From NCBI GenBank assembly GCA_014871385.1, contig CM026429.1, positions 4,800,083-4,864,082 on the forward strand: a DNA stretch of 64,000 bases, written 5' to 3'. Shown here one piece after another: positions 23,255-33,600 of this stretch; the stretch's first letter is position 1; the number at the start of each line of letters is the position of its first letter. The translations under genes were made by a program, and so were the position numbers. The stretch comes from Ceratodon purpureus (lineage: Eukaryota > Streptophyta > Bryopsida > Pseudoditrichales > Ditrichaceae). Under the pieces are notes generated by a model. The model searched no databases, was not told the DNA's origin, and saw nothing but the letters and a program-made list of their open reading frames with translations.

Positions 23255-25120
23255 TTATAGCAGCAAAATAGAGCATCCAAAGTCAAAGTCTATTTCCGTG
23301 GTCATAGGCTCAGTCATTTGGGGGTTAAAGGTGTTTTTGATGGTAGGCAAAGGTATTTTGAAATTGTCTACCAGTAGTTTCATTGATGGAATGTGTGTGG
23401 TAGCTCTGGCGCCTGCTGTGATGACAATAAGGGGGTCAACTTTCCATCCTCTAGCGGTAATACTGGCAATTAATGGATTGTATTTGTTGGTTTTGGCTTC
23501 AAATGTTTCTGGTGAGAATCTGTCATTGCAGTATGTGAATTCAATGAACTGTATGGTAAGATTGGGGTTTATTTCTGTAGAGGGATCGCTTTGGTATGGT
23601 AAACCTTTAACGCAAAGAATATCTGGTCTAAATCTAGAGTTACAATGACATCTTTGTGTGTCACATGTGCATGGAAGTAACCAATTGGGAACGGTATTTT
23701 CTGAGGGTTTGTCATCGAAGGTGCCCGCGTTCATTAGAATAAAACAACAAGATTTTTTGGATGAGACTAGTAGTTTTCTAATTTCCCATATTGCTTTGTT
23801 GTGTCTTTTGACTCGGAGGGAGTGTATATGTTGTTGTTGGCATGTGAGTAGTACATGTAGCCTTGTATCCGGTTCATGTGAATTGCAAATGGGACATGTG
23901 ATAGAAGGAAATCTTTTTCTTCCAAAAAACATTTGTTTTATAGCTTGGACCATGTAAGTTCCCGTACGGAATTTTATGAGGCATGATTTTTGTTTGTCAG
24001 TGGTGGCTGGATTTTCTCAAAATTCGTTAAAAAGTTCATTGTCTATGTTTGCATTTCCCGTCCATTTGCAAATGTTGGGGGTTTGTATGGCCATTATTTC
24101 TAGATTGTTTTCTCTGTCATATTTTTTTATTTGTTTTTCTAGAGTTCTAACCGGTCCTTTATCTGGAACATCTATTCTCGAAGGCCAGTTATCTTTTTGG
24201 AAGTAGAACGGAGTGGCATGGGCATGTTCGTATGAGTGTAGGGCTTTTCTATGTGCTAGCTTTAGGCCTTGTTTTGCTAAGTAATCTGCTTCTTCGTTGC
24301 CGTCAATATTGATGTGTAGTCTAACTTTGTATAGTGAAATTGGTTGTGTTCTTTGTTGGAATAGTTCTACTATGGAGGCAAGTGCGGTTTGATCGGGGTG
24401 ACTATTATGTAGTTTGGAATGTTTTATTTGTGCATTAAGTAAGTATAGTACATTTAGACAGTCGGTAAATATATATGTTGGTTCGTTGGAGAATTGTGTG
24501 TTGATAATTCTGAGTGTTTTGTGTACTGCCATCATTTCTGCACGTAGTATATTTTGGTGTCTGTGGCCCTGTTTTGGGGATATTAAGACCTTTGGGGTTG
24601 TAAATACCATATCCAGCTCTTTCTCTCAGCCATTTACCGTTGCCAATTTCTTTTGGGGGTTTAAATGATCCATCTGTGTAATAACTGAATTGGGGGTGGA
24701 ATCTTAGTGGTAGATTTGTTTGGTAATTTGGTAGTTGTGGGATAGGTGTTGAGTTATTTGCGGGAGTGTTTGAGTAGTTTAATTTGGACCATTTTTTACT
24801 GGGATTGACACGGGTGTTTAAGGAAGTCAAGGATGCAATTTGTGTATAAATTTGTAATATTTGGAGATTGTTAATTGTATGAACGAGTTGATTCATTTGT
24901 TCGTGAGTACCTTTGTTGTTGTTTTGGTGGTGGATACAGAGTATTCTGAGCGTAGAAAGTACTTTTCTTTCAAGTTTAAGTTTGGGGGGAATTGTTGGCT
25001 CTTCATGTATAATGGTGTCTGCAGCAAAATGAGCAATAATGTGTGTGTCCGGGAATGGGCCGGTGTAAGGGTTAAAGTTTTGGTACCAGTTAGTATCGGG
25101 AGAGATGAGTATACCGGAGG
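23255..25120 (-). mobile_element. LINE 3' portion: RNase H, CCHC finger and restriction-like endonuclease (Dualen/RandI-like)
   Basis: Read on the minus strand. First comes an RNase H domain: YYTDGSFKPP near 24690, ILRAEMMAVHKTL, then FTDCLNVLYLL and GNEEADYLAKQG near 24290, supplying the D-E-D-type acidic residues. Next is a CCHC zinc knuckle CPICNSHEP...HVLLTC (CX2CX9HX4C) near 23880. Last is a PD-(D/E)XK fold: RFRPDILCV, then IQFIEFTYCND, then KTNKYNPLI, between about 23640 and 23510. This order (RNH, CCHC, RLE) is that of Dualen/RandI LINEs, known from green algae. The frame is interrupted by a shift near 24600 and a stop near 24015, so the copy is dead. The reverse transcriptase core is absent, so the element is 5'-truncated. 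It continues at 39521-39969 beyond the inserted transposon. Confidence 0.75.
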
Positions 25121-25775
25121 TTAAGAGCAGGTTCGGCGAAAAATAATTCCAAAAATAGCTGCCAAAAATTTTAGGATATTATTGGCAATTTTAGCCGAAA
25201 ATGATATGAATTATTTTTCAAAATTGCCGAAAAGTAAGAAATTTTTACTTCTCACTAGAATTTTACCTCTAGTGGAATCTAATATGAATTGTGAAGGAGA
25301 GAATGTGGTCATTTTGTAATCCAGTTCACTCACATTAGTTCACAAAGAATATGGGTTAAGACGTAGCAAGACACTAAGTGAGGCTTTTCAAATGTGTTGT
25401 ACACAGATTTTTGGAGTCCAATTGAGCATAGAAGATGAAGTTTTAGAGAATTGTGTTTAGCTAACAAAAGTTGAGAAATCAATCCTTCTTCTACCTCCAA
25501 CAAGTTTTATGTTAAAATGAGTCTTTATGCAAAAGATATGAACAAATCATTGCAGCCATGTAAAGATCCAAAAAAAAAAAATGCATTCATAACAGTTTTT
25601 CGGAGGTCATTTGTGCATAGAAGATTAACTTTTTTGAAATTTTGTTGGTTTAAGAAAAGATTTTAAATCAAGCAATCTTTCACCTCCAACAAATTTTATG
25701 TCGTTTGAAGACCAGCGACGCTATCTTGTGAGCGGTGAGCGGTGAGCAGTGAGCGGTGAGCACTAAATTTTCAAA
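25121..25775 (+). repeat. Left terminal/subterminal repeat of the giant transposon
   Basis: It contains the terminal word (25121-25138), repeated TTCGGC/GCCGAA words (25130, 25189 and 25226), two diverged direct repeats ending ACCTCCAACAARTTTTATG (about 25411-25515 and 25600-25702), and the block 25720-25775. That block starts GCTATCTTGTGAGCGG, continues as 7-bp GAGCGGT/GAGCAGT units and ends ACTAAATTTTCAA. The same block occurs inverted at 39111-39165. Confidence 0.75.
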
Positions 25776-26018
25776 TTTTTAGATAAAAATTTGAATTTTT
25801 TTTTTTTTTTTTGAATTTTTTGGAGAACAATCAAACAATGATGAGCAATTTAGGACACTTCGTTGGAATATATGAATGCAAATAAAATAGACCCTATAAC
25901 CGTGGAATCAATCAAATGTTAATGGTTGGAGGGAAAATCTTACTGTTTAAGTCACATACAGAATGTATATCCAATCTTTTTTAAAATTTTTTTTCTTGCA
26001 TTTCTGTGGACGCTGATA

Positions 26019-26063
26019 TGAGAGAAGAATATTTCCAAGGTATGAAAGAATATTCTTCTCTCA
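26019..26063. terminator. Perfect 15-bp hairpin downstream of the transposase gene
   Basis: TGAGAGAAGAATATT (26019-26033) and AATATTCTTCTCTCA (26049-26063) are perfect inverted repeats around a 15-base loop. They lie about 230 bp past the transposase stop codon on the minus strand. A role in 3'-end formation or small-RNA production is possible, but this is inference. Confidence 0.35.
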
Positions 26064-26289
26064 GATCCGAGACAAGAATATTCCCTAACATTGGAAGATT
26101 TTTTTTTTTGCTTTCATTTTACCACAAACACATTCGAGAGGTGGACAATATATAAATAAATAGTGACCTTTATTTATATTTTGCGGATACCAAATCCATC
26201 ACAAAGCCAAAACAAATCAATTCCGCTATTCATATAATGTATTCTTGAACTGTATTGGTCACTTAATTATACAGTCTAACCATAAGAAA

Positions 26290-29200
26290 CTACTGAAGCG
26301 GTTCAGCAACTTTGGCCATCTCCAGAACACGCATAACTTCGTTGAAGCTGAAGCTAGGGGCGTGCATAAAAGTATCAACCTTGTAATCCATCTCACATAG
26401 ATAGCGGAAGATATAATAAACATGTTTGCAGTACTTCCACTGTCCTCTTTTGCCAAGGGTTTCCGAAGTCATTTTCATGAAGTCGGGGCAAGTACATCCA
26501 GGGAAGTCCGTAATGGTGATACAATATATCGTTTCACTTGGACTCTTCAAGGAGATGACGCAGCCAAATCCTGGGTATGGAATCGATGTGACATTTGTAA
26601 TCCAATAGTTGTTCATGAGACCCGCACTGCTCCACTTGTTGCGGTGGTCGGAGGTAGGAGCGTCAGAACTTCTCCTGATGGCATATCCGTTTCGAGTCGT
26701 CGGGTGTGTATCCGGATCAACAGGAACCGGGAAATGACTCCTTGGAAGTGGCATATTAGCAGAAACCTGGAACTGACGACGAGGTGATAATACTCCACGT
26801 TGTTGGAGTTGGAAGCCGGCCTCTTCAAGAGCCAAAATCTCTTTGATGGTCAAGTTCGTGCCCATTTTCACAGGCCAAGTCTGCGGGATAGATGGCCAAT
26901 CGATCACAAACGACTTCTTTGTGCCCTTCACACATCTATTAATGTCATCGGCGCAAAACCAAAAGTCAGTAGAAATCTGGCGATCGGTTCTGCACTCCTT
27001 CTTCAGCCCTACATAGGTTGGAGCAGGCGTACCATGCGTACCTCGGCGCACTCGAGTATCGCACTTTTCATTTGTATGAGCCTGCATTGCTTGGCATTTT
27101 CGGTTAGACTTGCCGGACAGTCTGGCAATGTGCCACTTAGACGGGTCGCAATCTGTCTCCTGCACTGAAGTAGTGTGTTCAACATCGGAGTCAGGTTGAG
27201 AAAGAGCCTCCTCAATGCGTGCTCTGGTGGATCTCGTGCCATCACGAGGAATGGAATAATTCACTGTATCATAACGATGCGAGTCATGACTCGAACCAGG
27301 CGGCAAATCTAACTTCCGTTTTGTAGATCCAAAGATCTCTGCACCTTCCAAGCCTCCTTTCTTCGTCAGTAAATCCTCGGCTCCCGGGTAGGAATTAACT
27401 GCCTCAGCAATCAACTTGGGATCACCAGAGCGTTGAGCGTGGCGTAAACGAAGTTCTGCTCTGTCCGGACCTTTACCGCCCTTACCTCCCTTCAGCCAAA
27501 ACCGGTAACTTGTGATCTGCATGAATGCTCGGATCATATCATCCACTGTTGCCTCGTACAAACAGGTCATTGTATTACCTGATTGTTGAAGCCATCTGTT
27601 ATGCACGGTTTCCGCAAGGTTGCAGGAAGGCATGTCGGCTCTCTCGTCAAGGGTAAGATCCTGGGAAATACAATAAAATAAATAATGTCATTTTCAGGAT
27701 TAAAGATAAAAAGCAAGCTATACTACTACTTGACGGAAGGTATAGAGATGAATGAACTTACGAGCTGCATCGACCCTCCCCATTGTCTATACCGATAGTG
27801 CCAGAAAACCATCCAATCATTTAGATGACGCCTTCCTTCTTCAGTTGTAGCACCTGACGAAAGCCACCACCCGCGGATGACATTGTACTGCGCTTCTGCT
27901 TCTTCTTGGGTCTTCGCGTCCTTCCATACTTTGCACAAAGCTTTGTGTTGGTCTTGAAAGCTTGGCAAGATATTCCGGGAAGTAGCTCTCTGAAGGCACT
28001 TTGTCCAGTGGAAAAGACAAGTGCGCTCCCGTTCTTCCATAGGTTCATTTGGGTCTCCGTTCCCATACACCTTCCGAATAGCGTGCCAGTTGGCTCCAGC
28101 ATTGTCAGCCATGAATCCTTTGAAATTTGTGTTTTCAAGGCCGTTTTTGCGCATTACTTCATTGAGCTGGAGCCAAAATAACTCCTGAGCAGCAGCATCT
28201 TCAGATTGCATGTCACAAAGAGCAATTGTCATAACTTTACAATACTTACTGTCATAAACGTGGCATGCCATAGTGGTCCAGTCAGCTACACACCTAACAT
28301 GGTCGAACATGATCCAGCAGTCTTGAAGATCACCTCCAAGCTGCATGAGCTTCACCAGATCCACACCGCTTCATGGACGATCAGTGGACATCTTGAACAG
28401 AAACACCTTGCCTTCATTCTGTCCAGGGAATTGATTACGGTGGATGAAATCAAAGTTGGAGTAATCCTTCAGCTCCAGGATGCTATCTGTGACTCCTCTC
28501 CCTTGACGGAAAAACCTCTTCGATCCAGAAACAAAATTGCGTATATTTGGTGAAGAAAGAGTTTCAAATTGGTCCATTACAGCATCCATAGATGCTCCCC
28601 GAAGATGACTGCCTCCTGCAGTAGGACGGATCAGAGCATCGGCAAGAAACTGCTTGCTGGCCGCTAGAACGATAGCAGAGTTCTTGGCGTTAGGTGTCCT
28701 CTGAACCTCCTTAGCTATGCAGTCAAACATGATATCCATGGAATCTTGACATCTGCCTTGAGATACAGGATGTCTATGACGTCCTAAATGAATCGCCGCA
28801 CGGGTCATATCATTGTCTGAGGACGACACATGATAGATCCTAGCCTCGCACAATGCTAGACAAGTAGGACGTGTCTGACATACTTTGCACGCTAAAGTAG
28901 ATTTCTCTGTGGGGGGGCCTCCTACAAAGAAAGGTACTAAAGCTACGCCTGACCATTCAGTGTTATTTACCATCCCATTATTCCTGCAGATGTAATCACA
29001 ACTCAGGTTGGGACATTGTAAGTGTCCGGAACAGGATGACTTACGATATGTGAGGCCATACTCGTTCTTGATGTTTGTGGTCATCGTCTTGCACCAGGTG
29101 TGGCCATCATACTGCTTGCTCATCCCGTCCATTCCACCTCCGAATGAATTTGTAACTCCTTCCGGTACAGGGGGTAGCTCGAAAATCTTGTCTCCATCGT

Positions 29201-29867
29201 AAACTGGCGGTAAATACTTCACTTGTTCATGTTCGATAGTGTCAAAATCAATCTTTGATAATTCTGATCGGGAGCCCCTTCTTGATGCTGTCATTCTGAT
29301 GGAAAACATAATGCTCATGTTTTTTTTGGAAGCAGGGTGAATAGGTGGACGCCCTGTAGACAATGACGCAGACATACTAGAACGACTACCCTGTCGAGAT
29401 GGACGAGCTGAGTCTTGGGATCCACGACTCTGAAATGGATTTGACCTAGTGTCTCCTAGCTTGATCTCACTGTGAGTGTCATCATCCGAGTCACTCAACA
29501 AATGTACTGAGTTGTCACTGGGTTCAATTTTGACAGATGCGAGACCAGGAACTTGAACTGTTGACGTGGAGGGGGGAGGGGTTAAAAGAACAGTAGACTC
29601 AGACATCTGTGCATGTGATAACCCATAAACCTTGAAAGTTCCTGTGCCAAGAGTCCAGACGTAACCATCGGGTGTACTATCCTTGACTTGAAATACACAC
29701 TCAAGAATCTCACCATTATCATCAAAGATCTCTTCTTCCACGTAAATAGTCCCAGCTCTAAACCCAAACCTGAGGCTAAGTAATCGCTCCTCCACAACTA
29801 CCTTATTGTCTGGACCTACAGACATCACAAAAGGAATACCTCCATCATGAGACCGTAGAGAGGCCAT
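26290..29867 (-). pseudogene. MULE-like DDE transposase with SWIM zinc finger (one in-frame stop)
   Basis: Two exons: 29867-27762 and 27660-26290 (GTAAGT donor, TTTCCCAG acceptor, phase 0), about 1,157 codons. Order: an N-terminal domain with an Asp/Ser-rich linker; a Cys/His cluster (GHLQCPNLSCDYIC, then CKVCQTRPTC, then HLGRHRHP), a probable DNA-binding zinc region; a DDE-type core with WIMFDHVRCVADW (first Asp), FMADNAGANWHAI (second Asp) and RTCLFHWTKCLQR (the C-x-x-H helix of MULE-type enzymes); and near the C-terminus a SWIM finger CTCPDF...YCKHVYYI. A TGA at 28371-28373 interrupts the frame between TDRP and SGVDLVKL. It is probably a CGA-to-TGA change, as expected for methylated CpG decay. 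Otherwise the frame is open, which suggests recent loss. The alternative upstream ATG at 30008 seems less likely. Confidence 0.78.
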
Positions 29868-30611
29868 TCTAAGTGTACTATAGAAGATAGAAGAAGTACA
29901 ATCATGCATTGGAGGAGAGCTTCTGCAAGTAGAGTGTAAGAAGATGTGCTTGGTGTGTTCGAGGTTGTAGAGATTATATACTTGGTAGTGGTTACTGTGG
30001 TGGGACAACTAACATACTCTAAAATGAAATAGAGTGTACTGGCGAATTCAGCATGATCTGTATAGCTTAATTTAAGTTCAAATGTATCTGACAAACTGAA
30101 ATGCTTAGGCGGCTGAGACCGTCAACCTCATCATGTTTAGCTGATACTATTATATCATTCAGCAGTGAAATTGAACCGTCACAGATGTGCACCAATACGT
30201 TTATAACTATTAGCCGTCAATGTGAGCGTGATCAGGGCCACTTTAATTTAAATAATAATTTTTTTTGGAGGCAGAGTTCCATATCTTACTATATATTAAG
30301 GAGAGATATCATACCAAACCTTGTATTTAGTGTTCACAAATTTCAACATAAGATCATGTCATTCCCTTTACATAGATTTGGTGGTCAATCTAAAATGGTC
30401 TGTACCTAACAATTTAAATATATACTACTATTATATATAACGAAGATACTGACACGAACATTAGCAATCACAGGATGCTCATGCATGTATTATAGGTCTG
30501 AAAGGTTTAGGGTACTCAGAGTCCACTATAAAACTGGTACTAAGCACTTGTCGACTCCAAAGCATACGTCTTAGTTAGAATTATGTTTATGGGAGAGCGT
30601 TACTGAGACCT
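29868..30611. promoter_or_regulatory. Divergent promoter region between the two transposon genes
   Basis: About 745 bp separate the predicted start codons of the transposase (minus) and the ParB-methyltransferase gene (plus). The region is AT-rich with several TATATA-like words (for example 30291 and 30420-30440) but no single certain core promoter. The head-to-head arrangement suggests joint control of the two genes; this is inference. Confidence 0.4.
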
Positions 30612-33600
30612 ATGAGGGAAGAGGAAGAGCCAAGCCCAAGAGTAGTGAGGGCTCCTAGATCATGTACGACTAGAGGTAGAGGGAGAAGGCGAGGTTCAGG
30701 TTTTAGTAATCCGAAGCAGGTGGCGGCCCAGAAGAGACGGAAGGAGAAAGTCGATCTTGCTCGTATTGCAGAAGTGGATTATAGTTCAGATGATCCCAAG
30801 CATCTCAAAATCAAAGCATTGGCCAGTGTATGTCAGGTATACCATACCATGCAGTCTGCATTGTGTAATTGACTAATTGTAAGTATGTTAATTTTTATTT
30901 ATTTATTTCTTAAATGGATTCAGCCGCGGCTTTGTTTATTTAATCTAGTTGTCAAGGACATTGAGAAGCACTGCACACTGCTTGCACAAAATATTAATTA
31001 TGCGATCATACAATCTACATGAATCTTAATTATTGAATGTACGGAGTTAATGAATGTCCAGATTCTCCCTAGTACCAGGTTGACTTTTCCGTTACTTAGT
31101 ATCTTCGGTTTGCAGGTCGGGTTGCCGTCGGGAGAGGGAGGAGGCGACGCACTTGAAGCTGGGGACCCTTCTGAAATCGTCTTCGGCACCAGCAATCACT
31201 CTAGACCTGTAATGACTCTAATTTCTGAATGTTGTGCAAATTTGGTACTTTCGATCTCTTGTCACTAATTTTGCTTCGTCTTCTTTTTGCTGCAAACTGT
31301 TTGGGTTAGAACCGCACATTGGGATTGAATGCGCATGTTATGAAACGAATGTGGTTTCTAAAACCTAAAGTGAAGTATGCAGGAATTTAAAATCGTAAAA
31401 AATTGCTTGGGTTGGTTCGCAGCGTACCTCGCCGTCAGGAGCTGGTGTTGTCGAGGAAGTCCACCGCAGCGACCCACGTCTGTGTGTGCGGAAGGAGGCT
31501 TCGAAGGAGTCTGTAAGTGCTGCTGGGACGAGCTGCATTAGGACTTGGGATTTTCTGTTTTCTAGTGATGGTTTGTTGCTGTGTTGCCGAATGGAGATGG
31601 TCTATTCTGCTTGTGTCGATTCTAACTAGAACCCTAATATGGATTGAGGAAAAACAAGTGGGGGGGTTCGAGGAGGAAGGAATCCTTGAAGCTGTTTGCG
31701 AAGTAGAAGATTCGGTGAGGCTTGGCTTGAAGAATATTTCCTGGGCAATCAATTGTATTTAGGGTGCGATGTGCAAGCTGTGACCAAAGTGCTTTTGCGG
31801 GTTTAGGGTGGATGGATTGTTATTCTAACTTATTGGTTTGTAATTGTTCATGCAGCAATGGCAGGGTTTTGTTGAGGGTGGAGAAGAAATCAAGATAACT
31901 GGTGCTGCTGAATCGCAAGCTTCCGATCCGTGGGCACTTTCGGTAAGTTTGCATGTTGAATTTGATGACACTTTCAATCAGTATCTATGATTTCTGAATG
32001 TTTCGTGATTCACTGAATATGGAGTACATACTAACTGTGACATTTTCACTACTGCAGGTAACTCAAATTGTAAAAACACCTAGGTTAGAGCGGACTGTTC
32101 TTCAGGAGGTGCAGGAAGACAAATCGAATTTGAACTCGAATTCACTGAAGGTACCACTGGAATATAGTGCTGGTCTAGTCTTCTAACAGTTATGGTCTTA
32201 AACGGTTAGTGGTAGCGTATACGATGTCCGTACATGTGGAATGTGGAGGTGTGCACCTGGTTGGGCATTTCATTCTTGTTTGCATCTGTCCTCCTTGGCT
32301 CAATGATTGTGGTTGTAATGTGCGTGGAGTGTGATTGCGAATGATGAGTGAGTCTGAGCTGTAGAGGTTAGATTTGAATAGGCATTTAGCATTTGTTATG
32401 ATGCGTCATTTAATGCTTAAGTTTATGCTAACCTGGATCATGTTGTGCTTGCAGATGAGCTGCGACCAGGGCATGGAGGAGGTGCACAGTGCGTCCACAA
32501 GCATGGATCGTGACGATGCTGGTTTGGCCGAGATGGAAGACGAGCTCCGCAAGGCCGTGCGGGGTAGCTCACATCTTGCACTTCAAGAAGCAATTGACAT
32601 ACCAGGCATGGAGATTGATGTGCCACTGTGTAGGATGATTCCTATGAAGGATGTGAGGGAGCCATTGAAGACCGACATACAGAAGCTAAAGGCAGAATTC
32701 AGCCATAGGTACAAGCGAGGTTCATCTTGCTTCTATCTATCTCTTAAGAGCTTCAGAATGGAAGAGTCAACTGTCAGCGAGGTAGAGAGGTCTTCCTGGT
32801 CCGACTTATGGCGCAAGGAGGACATTGAGTTCGAGACACGGTTGCTGTCAAATCCAGACTTGAAGAAATACTCCAATCGGTTTTTCTATGTATGGGACGG
32901 CAATCATCGCCATATTGCTTGGTCAGATTTGATCAACACTCTTCATAAGCATGATGCTTCTTTCCATGTTTCAGCCCGCTCAATCATCATCAACGTGACG
33001 CCTGCAAATTGCAATATGTTGTTGCATGCCATGACAGATTGGAACAAGTAAGTAATTCATTCACTTTAAACTCATTACTAAGTAAACTACATAAATTTCT
33101 TGAATGCAATTTATTTCTCTATTTACAAATGCTTGATGATTCAACTAAATGGATTGACTGTCAACTATTTGCAGAAAAAATGAAGTTGACCATGTTGTTC
33201 AGCATTGGACCCATGAGGTGAAGCGGGTCCAACAGCTAGGTCTGCTCGACTTCGACCAGCTGAAAGGTTTGGTAAAAGATGCAGATTTGCAAGCAAGCAT
33301 TCTAGAGTGGGGGCATATGAAGAACAGAAAGTGGTATCATCTGTTATATGATGCATTCATTGACTTCTTATACGAGGTGAGTCTGTTCAATTGATTTAAG
33401 TTGTCAACTATGTATGGGTAATGACTTCAACTATGGTTAAAGGCAATACACTAACAAATCATTTATGTAATTTAGAGAGAAATATCTGTTGCCCAAGAGG
33501 AAGCCATTCGGATATATAGGGACACATTAGTCACAGGCCGCGGAGAGGACAAGGTGGGAAGTCCCTCAGAGCTCCTTGCAGTTGCCAAGAAGGCAGTAGC

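Noticed and set aside
23211-23957. Plus-strand frames of 145 and 99 codons
   Set aside because: They are the opposite strand of the LINE zinc-finger/endonuclease region.
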